Of a DNA stretch of 64,000 nucleotides, positions 13,210 to 25,248 are shown in pieces. Source of the stretch: Linnemannia schmuckeri (lineage: Eukaryota > Mortierellomycota > Mortierellomycetes > Mortierellales > Mortierellaceae). The stretch lies in the NCBI GenBank assembly GCA_029449235.1, contig JANATG010000004.1, positions 310,001 through 374,000 of the forward strand, given 5' to 3'. The translations under genes were made by a program, and so were the position numbers. Every line of letters starts with the position of its first letter. The stretch's first letter is position 1. A model generated the notes under the pieces. The model saw only the letters and a list, made by a program, of their open reading frames with translations. It was not told where the DNA came from and did no database searches.

Positions 13210-15076
13210 CTCTATGCTCTCGAGTGTGCGTCCATTATATGGTAGCTAGTTGTGTTGTTGAAAGCGGATTTATTAGCACACTTCATTGTCGCTGGCATAC
13301 TGGAGAAACAAGAGAAGGATGGAGCAGGAGAGATGGCGCGGACGTGATGAAAGGGACAGGTCGGTTGCATGGCGACGGTGTGCATGTGTGTATGTATACA
13401 TATTGTGCAACGTGGGATTAGGACGACGTCGTCAACGGGGGAGTAGAAGGGAGGGGGATGTGATTGCGTATTTGACTCCTTCGGCTCCTTTGTTTCGTGT
13501 TCCGTGCAAGTGAATGCGTTTGTTGCACTGAGAGATGATGACAGTTGTTGCCGTGTGAGTGCGAGCTTGAGAGCGAGTGCGAGTGAGAGGTAAGAAAGAG
13601 AAGAGGAAGAAGAGGGGTGTGCGTTACCCTTGCGATGATCCTGCTGATCAGGGACAAGACGAGCTTTGCCTCGGCGTTCATCGTCCAGGTAATCGACTAA
13701 GGGAGTATATGGCAGACAGGGCGGGCGTGTATGTATGGAGATATGGATGGATGAGACAAAGGTGTCGAAGGGGTGAAAGGAGGAAGGTGTAAGAAGGAAG
13801 AAAGTGAGGAAAGGGAGGAGGAGTAGGAGGAGTAGGAAGGAGGGGCGGAGAAGGGGAAGGGAGAGGGAGGGTCGGGAAGGGAAGAGTGGGAAGAAAGGGA
13901 CGGTATGGGATGAACAAGAGAGTGGGATGACGGAGAGGAGGAAGAGAGGAAAGGGATGATGGGCAGACAAAGAAGAAGAAAGGGGATGATGACAAAGAGT
14001 GTAAAGAGAGTGGACTGGGAGCAGGTAAAAAATGACAAGCAGTTTGGAGCTGTGAGGAAGGTAGCTTGTTGAGAGGTGAATTAAAGTGAGAGAGGAGAGA
14101 GCGTTTCTCTGTCGTGGAGCAGTGAGTTGAGAGTGAGTGAGTGAGAGCAACGAGGCAGGATGATGTACTAGGGCCATGTAAATTGGGCAGAGGACAGGCA
14201 GCCAAATGAAAAAAAAAAAAAAAAAAAAATAGCTCACAATTGATTTCTCTGAACAAACCACATGGAGAAAGGAACAGGACCGTTGAGTGAAGAGAGGAAA
14301 TAGAAAAAGAGATGAGAAGGCCCAAAACAACAAAACATTGGGAAGGAGGGAAATGAAATGAAATATACCGACAACAACAACAACGACAACAACAACAATA
14401 GTAAAGAACAAAACAAACAGACATTGAACAAGAAAGAAAAAGAACAAAGGGGCGCCTGCGGCTAGGACCCAGTTATTCACGAGCTACCTTGGTCCTCCTA
14501 TTACTTCACGCCCTTGGAAGTGCTTGTTTCTTCAATATGTAAAGACAAACCTGGCCGTTGCAAACAAACACCGACACAAGGGAGCAAATAGACAAGCGGT
14601 CCATCAGTGACCAATCAGATGATTCGGTTGATTTACTTTACTTCCTGTCACAGATGATGGATTTAACGAAGATCTGATTAGGGTGAACACATTATCGTCC
14701 CTTTATCATCACTTCTATACCTTCCTCTTCACTCGTTTTGCCCCTTGCTCTTCTCTCTCCAATCATCTTGTTGTTCAAAAGGTCGAACCTTGTTGATTCC
14801 TCTTTTGTACTTTAGTTTACATCTGTCCTTTTTTTTTCTTTCTCCCTTTCACTCAATACTTTCTCTCCTCTGTGGCATCGTCCACATTGTTTTCTTCCAT
14901 CTCCTCTCCCCTCTGCTCGCTTTCTCTTCTCTCTCACTTTCCTCCCTTTGGCTCTCTCATTCACAACCCCCAGTTCCCCGCAGCCAAGAAACAGGGATCA
15001 ACCCACATTCGACATCCGATTCCGTCCCTCTCTTTCTTCAACATTACTTGTGACACAACACAACAGCAACAACAAA
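13210..15076. promoter_or_regulatory. Shared upstream region of divergent NF1/Ira and TAH18
   Basis: The two genes are transcribed away from each other from this 1.87-kb gap. It holds an unusually long purine-rich block on the plus strand (about 13760-14160), which makes pyrimidine-rich leader or promoter DNA for NF1/Ira. It also has a poly-A run (14209-14229), CAA/GTT repeats (about 14370-14400) and a CT-rich leader just before the TAH18 ATG. A long minus-strand reading frame through the block is only low-complexity Ser/Leu/Pro translation and is not a gene. No TATA box close to either start is obvious. Confidence 0.5.
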
Positions 15077-18000
15077 ATGAGCTTGTCAACCAACAACGCC
15101 ACTGCGCCCTCAGTGGAAACCCACCAGCAACAACTAATTGATGCCAAGCACCTAGAACATATCGCCATCCACAACCCCCGTCGGATTCTCTTCCTCTACG
15201 GATCCCAGACAGGCTGCGCACAGGATGTGGCCGAAAATGCTGCCCGTGAGGCCAGACGCATGCACTTTAGTGCCACTGTCTCTGCCATGGATGATTATGA
15301 CCGGGTAATAATAGCAGAAGGGAAGAAAGAATAACATTCGATCTGATAGGTACACTCCTCCTTTCGATCTATCCAATTCACACCAAAGTAGCAAGAAAAC
15401 TGATCACCCTCACTTCTCCTTTTTCTATCTGTGAAATCTTCCCCTTTTTGGATTGTAGTCGCTGTTGATCCGTGAGCATTTTGTAGTCTTCATTGCTTCT
15501 ACCACAGGTCAAGGTGAAGAACCAGACAACATGAAAAAGTTTTGGAAGTTCCTCCTCCGCAAGTCGCATCCTAGTGATGCCCTCGATCACATGGAGTATA
15601 CTGTCCTGGGACTGGGCGATTCTTCTTACATCAAGTGAGTCAACGCTGGAATGAATCTTTTTGAATCTTTGTATTCTCTTCACCCTTGTGCGCAGGTATC
15701 ATGATGCATTATGGCTGTGCTCCATGTTTCTTGCATGATGCACGACCAATTGACTTGTCCCCTCTCCTTTCATTCGATGCCTATGTCTTCTAGGTTCAAT
15801 TGGCCAGCAAAGAAGCTGTACAAACGTCTGATGCAGCTGGGCGCAGTGCCCTTCTATGAGCCTGCCTATGCCGATGACCAACATTACCTTGGGTTAGTCA
15901 CCTCCTTCCTTCCTCTTCCATTTGCAAGCTTAAATTTTCCCAAGCCACCGCCACCAATCTCCTCCCTCCCCTTTCCCCATTCGTCTCGATGATCAAATTC
16001 TAATCGTCTCATTATCATGTCTGATAACAATGTTAAAATAGAGTGGACGGAACATTGGGACCTTGGTTGACTGGACTGTGGAAGGTCGCGCTCGAAAAAT
16101 ACCCAATCCCTCCTCCTCTCAAAATCATCCCTGAGGACGTCATTTTCAAGAACAGCTTTAGTCTCGTCTTTGACCCCAAGGAACTCATCGATCCTACGAA
16201 CAATAACAACGACGCTCACAGCAAACAGCAAGAGCAACAGCCATTGGACTTTAACCAGGAGCCCAACTCGTACTTGGCCACCCTCCTGACCAACAAGAGA
16301 ATCACACACGAGAAACATAACCAAGACGTGCGTCATATCGAGCTCCTTGTGAAAGATCCTGTCTTCCCGGGTTACCACCCTGGAGATGTCTTGACGATGA
16401 GGCCTCGTAACCTTGCCAAGGATGTTGATGAGTTCTTGGAGTACAACGGCTGGACAAGCATAGCTGATGACCCCCTAACCATTGTTGAGAACCTCTCCGG
16501 TATGTGATGTTGTCTACGTGTCCACTGGACGTTATTTCTTTTACTTCAGTAAAACGACTAACATACAAAGGTATCTGTACGTCCACCCTTTCATAACAGA
16601 CCACCAGTTGCCAAAGCATATTCCTCATCGGCAGACGGTTCGCTCGCTTTTGACAAACCATCTGAACGTCTTCATGACTCCGCGCACCAGTTTCTTTCAA
16701 CTCTTGATCCACTTTACCTCCAACGAGGACGAGAAGGACAAGTTGCGAGAGTTTATCTCCCCCGCTGGCCAAGACGACCTGTACACATACTCCCACCGCG
16801 TGCGGAGGACTATATTTGAGGTTCTTGCTGACTTCAAGGACGTCAGGATCCCTCTTGACTACATGCTCGATGTCTTCCCCATTATCATGCCTCGCAGCTT
16901 CTCGATCGCCTCGGCTCCCCTGGCGTCTGTTCAGGAACAGACCCAGATCGCTGTGACAGCTCCGCTGAATGGTGAGGCGGTTGTTGGTGGCGATGTTGAG
17001 GGTGAGCTGCAGTGGAAGATTGATCTTTGTATAGCTATTGTGCACTACAAGACCAAGCTGTGGAAGTGGAGGACAGGTGTTTGCACAAAGTGGCTCAAGA
17101 GTCTTCATGCTGCTGACGAGTTGGTTTCTGACGAAGACAAGAAAGAGCCTTCTCAGTTCTGGATTCGTATCCAGCGAGGTACTCTCAAACTCCCCAAGGA
17201 CCCCTCTGTTCCCCTTATCTGCATCGGACCTGGTAAGACGTTTTCCATAGTTCATGCATGTACCTTTTTTTATTTCAATGTATGGAGAAATTGGAAAGGT
17301 GGTAACTTTTGTGCTCACTGTAACCCAATCGGTACTTTTTCTCTTTCTCTTTTCCTCCTCTTCGAAAGGTACGGGTGTGGCCCCGATGCGCAGTTTCTTG
17401 CACCACCGGATCTATGCCCAGGGTGCGACTCAGAACGTGCTATTCTTTGGCTGCAGGAAGCGTGAGCGAGACTATCACTACCGTGAGGAATGGGAGCAGT
17501 TGAAATCTGAAGGCCGTCTCAAAGTCTTTGCCGCCTGTTCTCGCGACCAGGTAAACTTATTTTTCTTACAGTTGTCTAGCAGACGCTGAATGTTCACGCT
17601 TTCGTAGATGGAAGGGAAAGTCGACAGACTACAGCGAAGAAGCGCTCCTTGTTTGCCCTGGACTTTTGTTTTCTCACGCACGGTCAACGGAGAGGAGAAT
17701 CGATGGAATGGCGATTCTTTTACGCCCAAACGGAGACCATTCCATCCAGCCCATCCCTTTTTTCACTCCCCTCTTGGGAACTCCAAACTTCTTTTCCGGG
17801 GGCTGGATGATCTATCCATCAGCGAGCGCATCGGATGCGAAATTGGACTGAATCCCTAGACGTGCGTTTTTACTTTACGCCCACTTTTTTTTGGCACCGA
17901 CTATTCTTACCTCTACTCCCTTCCTTCTTCCCCTCTTTCATTCTGTCGTGGACAGTGTCGTGTCGGTGTCTGGCTCACTTGCATCCTATCATCCTATCTT

Positions 18001-18583
18001 CCTTTGTTTATTTGTTCTCTTCGGCACTCCAAACGCTTTTTCCGTTGTTTTTTCCCTTGAGACTCGCTCCTCTTTGCTCATTTGTTGACTCTTTCGACGA
18101 GGTGCCCTTTGCGCTCCAATACCTTCTTTCGCGTTGGCCCTTTCGCTTTGTTTACTCCCTCTATTCCATTTCTTTTTTTTTTTTTTTTTTTGCTTTGTTT
18201 TGCTATACTTTAATGCGTTCTCCATCGATAACCTATTCTATAACAGTGCTGGGATTGTTTTTCTTCCTTTACTCCATGACTCCGTTTCAACTCACATTAC
18301 TCACTCTAAGCACAACGTTGCGTTTTTCTATACACATATGTAGGAGGACAAGGTATACGTCCAACACCTAATCGAACAACAATCAGCTCTTGTCTGGAAC
18401 TACCTGCACGATCAACGAGGGGTCATCCTGTTGTCAGGCAGTTCGAATCGGATGCCTGCCGATGTAACGAGGGCATTGGAACGGGTTGTAGCGAAGGAGG
18501 GCAAGATGGGTGTCGAGGAGGCGCATGCGTATTTGGGGAGAGTGGAGAAAGAAGGCAGGTTTCAGCAGGAGTGTTGGGCATAA
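15077..18583 (+). CDS. TAH18: NADPH-dependent diflavin oxidoreductase (Tah18/NDOR1)
   Basis: Passes electrons from NADPH through FAD and FMN to the Fe-S protein Dre2, the first electron step of cytosolic iron-sulphur protein assembly. Exons: 15077-15304, 15459-15634, 15794-15892, 16042-16499, 16600-17232, 17369-17550, 18344-18583; 2016 nt, 671 aa, slightly longer than yeast Tah18 because of Gln/Asn-rich and Gly/Glu-rich inserts. The flavodoxin/FMN part shows LYGSQTG, STTGQGEEPDNMKKFW and LGLGDSSY. The FAD part shows RSFSIAS. The NADPH part shows GTGVAPMRSFL, FFGCRKRERDYHY and the C-terminal helix with aromatic end (CWA). All introns are GT..AG; the last is unusually long (793 bp). Acceptor choice for exon 5 (16600) rests on homology around HQLPKHIPHRQT. 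Dre2 is not in the window. Confidence 0.9.
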
Positions 18584-19639
18584 TTTTGAAGGAGGGTGAT
18601 GGTTGTTGCAGAGATTGGGTGGATGAGGCGATGGAGTGTTTTAGGGAGAGTGGAGAGACATGAAAGTAGAATTACGAGTGGGTAATGGCTCTGAATCGCT
18701 GGAATGAATGAATGAATGAATAAACATTTTCCACATTGCACTTTCTGAATTCTTGTGCACCAGGGCGAACAAAGCGTGAACAATGGCGTGCTGCTATCAG
18801 ATAGGAAACCGATTCAAAGACACAAAAACTTGTTTTGTGCTTTTGTGCTCGATCCTCCTCCATTGGTGTATGCCTTTTGTGTTTCTCTTTCTTTAGTCTC
18901 ATTGCTCGCTCGTATTTCGATGCTCTTGTTTTAATGACTAAAAATGGTCTGGTCGCACGCTCTTCTCTATCTCTATCCTTAATTCTTTACATGGGCATTT
19001 GCTTGGCAGTCGGGTCGACTCGCTTGAATTGGCTAGGCTAGGATAGGATAGTAAGTCCGGGATTTCTTATGCAGGGCGCTGCAAAAGGTAAACACCACTC
19101 CTTCAGCATGTATAGGAAGATGTAGGGATTTGTAAAAACGGACTACTGTAGGGGGAGGGAGAGATGAGACAGGAAGCAGAGAAGGTGAAGGTGCTAGCAG
19201 GGGAGATGATGCAGGCACTAGTGTGAGGGTAACTAGAATGGTTTTCTTTTGGGCCAATCGTTTCGTTTACCAACACCAAAACAACATCCAAAGGTACTGG
19301 ACATAGGCTAATAGGCGGACTAGAAAGACAGAGCTCGACTACTAACGAGAGAGGCTAGAGCTGAAGGCAAATGGCGTGTATGTATGAGAAATGTATTCTC
19401 GGCAACAACATGCCCCTTAGTGTGCAGGGAAAAGAGCGAGAGACGATGGCAAAGGAATGTGGATATAAAATAAGAAGTTGGGGTTCGAAAGTATATGCAT
19501 CTCGCGAGCGATGATGATGGAAGGTGAGAGAGAGGCAGGTTGAGGAATGTGCATGCCGCTGAAAATTAGGCTGATAGGGTCCTCCTTCGCCTTCTCTCTG
19601 TCCCTCTCTGTCGCTCTACATTAGACTAGCTCAGCATCC

Positions 19640-19712
19640 CTTTTTCCCTCTCCCTTCTTCCCTCTCCCTTCTTCCCTCTCGCCCTCTCCTTCTCCTTCTC
19701 CTTCTCGCTGTC
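19640..19712. repeat. CT-rich minisatellite (CCCTCTCCCTTCTT / CTCCTT units)
   Basis: Short polypyrimidine units recur back to back: first about three copies of a 14-bp CCCTCTCCCTTCTT-type unit, then CTCCTT hexamers. There is no coding content. Confidence 0.8.
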
Positions 19713-21223
19713 TTTGCAACCCCTCTTGCATTTGAGGACCGCATCGAAAATCGATCATCCTTCCTCCTCTGCAACCTTGCATTAAGTGATCATGATCATG
19801 TCCATGTCCATGCCAAGGGTTCCTTTCCTCTTTCGTCTCCCTTTTCCCTCCCACCTCAGTGATTACTAACGTGTCTACAGCACTTACTGCAATGTGCATG
19901 CATGCACACTTCCCCTCCTCCACCCCTTCTCCCTTTGTCCTCCAAGATATATCTAGAGATCAAAAAAGAAAAAGGCGACCAAGGCACAGATGGTGACCAG
20001 CCAATAGGATCCTTCCCTTCCTGGATGTCGTGACTGTAACAAAGTGAGCATGAGCGTGTGATCCCGATGGGACCAAGTGGCCAATCATTAATCAGCCGCT
20101 TACTTTGGTGCTCTCTCGTCCTCACTTCACTTCCTTTCCGTTCAACAAAAGGAGACAAAATAACGTTTTTGTTTACATGGGCCATGGAAAGGGTGGGAGG
20201 GAAAAGGGTATGGACCCTGCCTCACTCTACTCTATTCCGCTTTTACGTCCTGAAAATACTATGTTTATTCCCTGGGACAGACAAGATTTGGGTGAATGAG
20301 GAGGGGTGTGCCATTTGTTTACATCGACAACCTGTTTTCACACGCAAGCGGGTGAGAATTGAGAAAAAGAGAAGGCGGCCAGACCAAGAGATATCGAGAC
20401 TTTCCCTTCACACCCGAGCCCGACCGCAAAACAACAAACAACAAAACAAAACAACAAACATTACCGAGAGACCATGGCTTTCTGGTTTGAACTTTGCTAA
20501 TCGAGAAACACGTCTAGACCTTCCTTCCATGCCCTACGGGCTACTTTCTCAGCTAAACACGCTTCAGCCTCACTCTTGTCTTGTTCAGGATACTCCGCAA
20601 AGATATCGGTCTTCATTTGATTGTCAAACCATTCCAGGGAATACTTCTCTCAGACTTCCTCTTTCTTTCTCGGGCGCCGTGCCTCTAATTGTCTTTCGCA
20701 CACCTTTTCCTTTTGATCCTAGATCATCCTATCACGTCTGGATCCTTCTTCGTAAACCCATGGGAAAATGAACGAAAGAGGAAAAGAGCTTTGTTGTCTA
20801 CTTTTCCTTCTGCCTCTTTGTTGACATGAACAGTATATGTGCGAGAGAGAAAAGAGCATAATACAGCGCGGCGTTGTCTGGGCCGTTGGAGAATGAATAT
20901 CCGTGGGAGAAGTAAGGATGAAGGTGCGAAAAATGTGATTAGGATTACCACGCAGTCGCCTTCTTCCCATCGCCTTCCACTCTGTCTCTTTCTTTCTCAC
21001 ACTCTCACATTCCCTTTATGTCGCACTTCTCATCGATTAATAAGTAAAAAAATAAATAACAATCTCACCTGCATTTTCCCAGGGAGCACTTCTCAATCCA
21101 ATGTAAACAATGATACAGCCAGTCAATCAGCCTGTTAATGGACTGGAGCGAGAGGAAGAGGAGAGGGTGTCCTTGGGAAATGTTTTGCGTAGACCGTTGA
21201 GGGAGAACAACAGCAACAGCAAC

Positions 21224-21316
21224 AAAAACAAAAACAAAAAGAAAACAAAAAGAAAACAAAAAGAAAACAAAAAGAAAACAAAAAGAAAACAAAAAGAAAA
21301 CAAAAAGAAAACAAAA
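21224..21316. repeat. A-rich minisatellite, 11-bp unit AAAAAGAAAAC
   Basis: About seven to eight near-perfect copies of an 11-bp A-rich unit, preceded by CAA-type repeats. Lys/Asn/Gln-rich translations across it are artefacts of the repeat. Confidence 0.9.
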
Positions 21317-22362
21317 TAAAACAAGCAGCTTGTTAGCATTGGAATGATGAAGCAGGGTCCATCCATTTTCCGTTGGTTGGCGAAGGGAGGTGCAATAAAG
21401 AGACAGTTGGCCGTTTTGAAAAATTAGAGCGAAAATGAGTAGGAATAGGCAAGAAGGATGGAGTTCCCGGGATGATAGCTAGTGAGCGAGATATGTCTAT
21501 GGCAGGCCTCTCTTCTCTTTCTTTTCATCTGTCTCCTCGTTGCTCACCTACATTGGCTTATTGATCATGAGGACCATACATGAAATGCGTTTCCCTCCTC
21601 GTCCTCGTCGCGTAATAAAAAAAGCTCTCTCACACTTTCTGACTCGCATGTCCCCATCCTTGCCTTACCTTTTACCCCTACTCACTCATATGCTTTGCTT
21701 GCACACCACCATCTCACAGCTTCCCATGGGCCCTCTCTTGTGAGATGTGCTAGCTCCAAAATAAAATAAAATTCTGAATTGCAATACCCTACAGCGTGCG
21801 GGCTCACTTTGTTTACTTTGACATGACCAACCCTGCCCCTGAAAATAAAAAAATCGTACTTGTGCACTAGATTCTCCTCTCTCTCCTCTCCTCCTCTCTC
21901 ACAATATTACTGCTGGACCTGCATACAACCATATACCATGAGCCATGACGGTTGGGGTTTTGGGGGGAAGGGGAGGGTAGAAAGAGGGAGGGAAAATAAG
22001 GTAACGCAGTAACAAGGGGTTTTCTCCCTCTTTCTCTCACGCCGAATCGGCAGTTTTTTTGATAACGGCTACAAGGCCACGTTCACTCACATATGTGTCG
22101 GCGTTTGAAGCGGATACTTTTTCTTAGTCACTCACTAGACTCCCCAACCCCTCGATGGCGACACCTGGGTAAGGAGTGACAAGGAAGGGTGAGGACGAAT
22201 AGGAATGGAGAGTATTTTCCCTTTGCGAGCAGGTGCTCGTTGCAGATGCCCTGCATTCTCGCGCCATTGGTGCTAATGCTCCGTCTTCCCCTCTTCTCCA
22301 TTCCCCTCTCCGTTCTACGCTCTTTTTCCGACGTATGACATTCTGGATTCTCCTTACCCTGG

Positions 22363-22485
22363 GTCTCTCTCTCTCTCTCACTCTATCTCTCTCTCACTCT
22401 ATCTCTCTCTCTCACTCTATCTCTCTCTCACTCTATCTCTCTCTCACTCTATCTCTCTCTCACTCTATCTCTCTCTCTCACTCTT
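22363..22485. repeat. CT minisatellite, units of about 16 bp (CACTCTATCTCTCTCT)
   Basis: Six or so tandem units of a CTCTCT run punctuated by CACTCTAT. The LSLSHSIS-type peptide read across it is repeat translation, not a gene. Confidence 0.9.
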
Positions 22486-23854
22486 CTTTCTCTTTCTGTG
22501 TCGTATTGCCTTTTACTTGGGCTCAGTTGACCTTCCTTTGTTCAGAACAACAAACAAAAAAGAGAACGAGGGAAGGAGTGACTCAAGAAACAACGGTTCT
22601 CGCGTCAGCGATCTCCTCTCCCCCTTCCCTCGAAAGAGTTTACCGGATGAGAACCGCAGAGCGTGTGTGTGAAAAAAACAATCACGCTGTTAGAGAATTG
22701 CGAACCATAACCTGGGTCTCGCTCTCTCTCCTCTTCGCTTTTTTGGTAGTCGTCTCTCGGTAAAGAAGCTCACTATTCATTTTGAGTTCGTTTAGAGTTG
22801 AAATGTTGTTGGGTGCACTGTAGGCAATGGACGGACCAAGGCTTATGTTGAACCCCGTGGGGACGAAATGGGTTTCGCAATTGAGAGGGAGCGGAAGAGA
22901 AAGGGCCTAGTCGTTGTTCACATCCGCATCTTCTTCACTCTCGCTTATTTGTTTTTGTTTGCGTTGGTTGTAGGTTGGATAGGCTCCATGTCAACAAGCG
23001 AGAGAAAGAAGGATTCTCATCCTGGTCGTCTCTCTAACCCTCTCTTCCTCGCTCTGTCCTCCTACGAATGTGAGCGGCTATCTGATTGGTTCACACACTC
23101 AACTGAATTGAATAAGACTACTCCCTCTTACAGTCGTTGTTTATTTCACATCCCTATCCGGTCCCTTGCATCTTGAAGAGAAGGGAAGGGAGAGGTGGTT
23201 AACAAATTAAAGGTGGTTAACAAATTAGAATTGAGGACCGCGAGAGAGAGTAAGGCGGAGGGAACTGGACCCTTGTTCAAAAACAAAAACAAAATCAAAA
23301 CAAAAAACAAACTTTACGCTAAACGGGGCTAGTCCAGAAACTTGCTTCCCCTCTGCCAGGGAAGGGTCGGGCACACATATTACATATTTTGCCACCTGTG
23401 CGATCGCTCCTTTTTCTTCAATAGTAATCAAAGAGAAATACAACAATGGAGATACAATTCATTGAACAAACAAAACACAAAACAAGGATGACCAACATCG
23501 TTTCTTACTCGTCTGCAAGGGACACAACCAACACACAAACACGCTGTCATCAAGAATGAGAAGGTAAGGGAAAGGAGGAGCCAAGATTGCACCATCGGCA
23601 ATCATTTTCGCCTTTATGCTCAATCCCAGATCGCAACAACAAACAAACAGCACAACAATGCAACAATTAGCCCCTACTTTTTTCTCATGATTTGTTACCG
23701 AGAAGAGGAGTAGCCCTGGAGAGATTACCCGTATTCGAGCTGGACAAACTTTGCGGCTTGCTTTGCCCATATCCCGTTCAGGTATCGTTCCCTTTTTTTC
23801 CCTTGACGTTTGAACCCTTGATCCCTCAACCCTTGGAGAGATCCACAAAATTTG

Positions 23855-23862
23855 TATAAAAG
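23855..23862 (+). promoter_or_regulatory. TATA box of protease 1
   Basis: TATAAAAG lies 125 bp before the ATG at 23980. The same octamer precedes the proteases at 37867 and 44448 at similar distance. Confidence 0.7.
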
Positions 23863-23979
23863 GAACGAGATCATCCGCCATTTCTTTTTTTTACTCCTCA
23901 TCCCAACTCCTCTCTTCTTCACAACCAACCCACTCCTCTCCAAACCAACCCACTCCAAACAAAAAAACCCGCTCCTAAA

Positions 23980-25146
23980 ATGAAGTACACCATTCTCATC
24001 GTTGCCATCATCGCCGCCGTCCAGGCCGCTCCCTTGGTTGCCCCCGCTGCCAACCAGCGCGTCATCCCCGACTCGTACATCGTCGTCCTCAAGGACAACG
24101 CCGCTGCCCCTGGCTTCAAGACCAAGTTCGACGGCATTGCCAAGAAGTACAACGGCCGTGGTCGCGCTCCCGAGATCCACCGCGAGTACACCGCCATTCC
24201 CGGTTTCCACGCCTCGTTCGATGCCGCCACCTTGAAGGCCATCCAGGCTAACCCCGATGTTGCCTACGTCGAGCAGGATGCCGTCGTCACCATCCAGGGT
24301 TCCCAGTCCCCTGTTCCCTCCTGGGGATTGACTCGTGTCTCCCAGAACGTCTTGAACCTCTCCTCCCCCTACTACTACAACGACCTTGCCGGTTCCGGAG
24401 TCACTGCCTACGTTATTGACACCGGTGTTTACACCGCCCACAGCGATTTCGGAGGCCGTGCCACCTTCGGTGCCAACTTCATCTCGGGATCCCCCAACAC
24501 TGACCAGAACGGTCACGGTACTCACGTTGCCGGAACCATCGGTGGTACCAAGTACGGTGTTGCCAAGAAGGTCAGCATTGTCGGTGTCAAGGTCTTGGAC
24601 GCCCAGGGTTCTGGTTCCACCTCCGGTGTCGTTGCCGGTATGGACTGGGTTGCCGCCCGCGCTGTTGCCGGCAAGTCCGTCGTCAACATGTCTCTCGGAG
24701 GTGGCAAGTCCACTGCCATCGATGCCGCTGCTGCCCGTCTCTTCGCCAAGAACATCCCCTTGATCGTCGCTGCCGGTAACTCTGCCAACAACGCCTGCAC
24801 TGGATCCCCCGCCGGTGCTGCCAACACCTACACCGTCGGAGCCACCGACAAGAACGACTACCCCGCCTCGTTCACCTCCTACGGAACCTGTGTCGAGATC
24901 TTCGGACCCGGTGTCGGAATCACCTCTGCTTGGATCGGTGGTACCTCTGCCACCAACACCATCTCCGGAACCTCGATGGCTACCCCCCACGTCGCTGGTG
25001 TTGCTGCCTTGTACATTGCCCAGGGTGGTTTGACCACTGCCCAGTCCGTCTTTGACAAGCTCACCACCACCTCGACCAAGAACATCGTCAAGGGGTCCCT
25101 CGGTGGCAGTGCCAACCGCCTCGTCTACAACGGCGGTGCCAACTAA
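23980..25146 (+). CDS. Secreted proteinase K-like subtilisin, copy 1 (S8A)
   Basis: Secreted alkaline serine endopeptidase of the subtilase family, likely used to digest external protein. It is a single exon of 388 aa, typical for the family. Residues 1-16 form a signal peptide ending VQA-AP. About 31-107 is the I9 inhibitor propeptide (SYIVVLK ... VAYVEQDA). The mature S8 domain follows with Asp147 (YVIDTGV), His182 (GHGTHVAGT), oxyanion Asn267 (VAAGNS) and Ser332 (SGTSMATPH). Codon use is strongly biased to C-ending codons (GCC, ACC, AAG, GTC), unlike the deserts around it and consistent with high expression. First of five related genes in the same direction; it is closest to the copies at 37867 and 44448. 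A TATA box lies upstream and a shared 14-nt motif lies 89 nt after the stop. Confidence 0.95.
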   Translation: MKYTILIVAIIAAVQAAPLVAPAANQRVIPDSYIVVLKDNAAAPGFKTKFDGIAKKYNGRGRAPEIHREYTAIPGFHASFDAATLKAIQANPDVAYVEQDAVVTIQGSQSPVPSWGLTRVSQNVLNLSSPYYYNDLAGSGVTAYVIDTGVYTAHSDFGGRATFGANFISGSPNTDQNGHGTHVAGTIGGTKYGVAKKVSIVGVKVLDAQGSGSTSGVVAGMDWVAARAVAGKSVVNMSLGGGKSTAIDAAAARLFAKNIPLIVAAGNSANNACTGSPAGAANTYTVGATDKNDYPASFTSYGTCVEIFGPGVGITSAWIGGTSATNTISGTSMATPHVAGVAALYIAQGGLTTAQSVFDKLTTTSTKNIVKGSLGGSANRLVYNGGAN

Positions 25147-25234
25147 ATGTCCTCTTGGATGTTTGGAGCTAAGGGTTTGCTGAACAGGATTTCACCTCTC
25201 CTTCTTAGCTAGCTTGTATCTACCTTATTTAACC

Positions 25235-25248
25235 CATGCCGGACATGG
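25235..25248 (+). promoter_or_regulatory. Conserved 3'-flank motif of protease 1
   Basis: CATGCCGGACATGG, a near-palindrome (CATG..CATG), lies 89 nt after the stop. Exact or near-exact versions follow three other protease genes (29875, 39101, 45738). Probably a 3' UTR element; its function is unknown. Confidence 0.6.

Larger units (their letters stand above)
18584..23979. other. 5.4-kb gene desert with simple repeats
   Basis: No ORF in this stretch resembles a protein. It is rich in CT/GA tracts and microsatellites (annotated separately) and contains short homopolymers. The 3' flank of TAH18 occupies the first few hundred bases. No tRNA, rRNA or transposon coding sequence was recognised. Confidence 0.6.

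Noticed and set aside
13212..14480. Long minus-strand reading frame of about 420 codons
   Set aside because: Low-complexity Leu/Ser/Pro/Phe translation of the CT-rich promoter tract; it shows no domain and overlaps the NF1/Ira leader.
18425..18460. GTTCGAATC string resembling a tRNA B box
   Set aside because: It lies inside the last coding exon of TAH18 and no A box or acceptor stem fits.
21110..21319. Lys/Asn/Gln-rich frame
   Set aside because: Translation of the 11-bp A-rich minisatellite.
22233..22763. 176-codon frame with LSLSHSIS repeats
   Set aside because: Translation of a CT minisatellite.
23725..24990. Long antisense frame opposite protease 1, rich in Gly, Val, Asp
   Set aside because: A shadow of the strong C-ending codon bias of the protease; the same artefact appears opposite copies 4 and 5 (38371-39048, 44391-45683).
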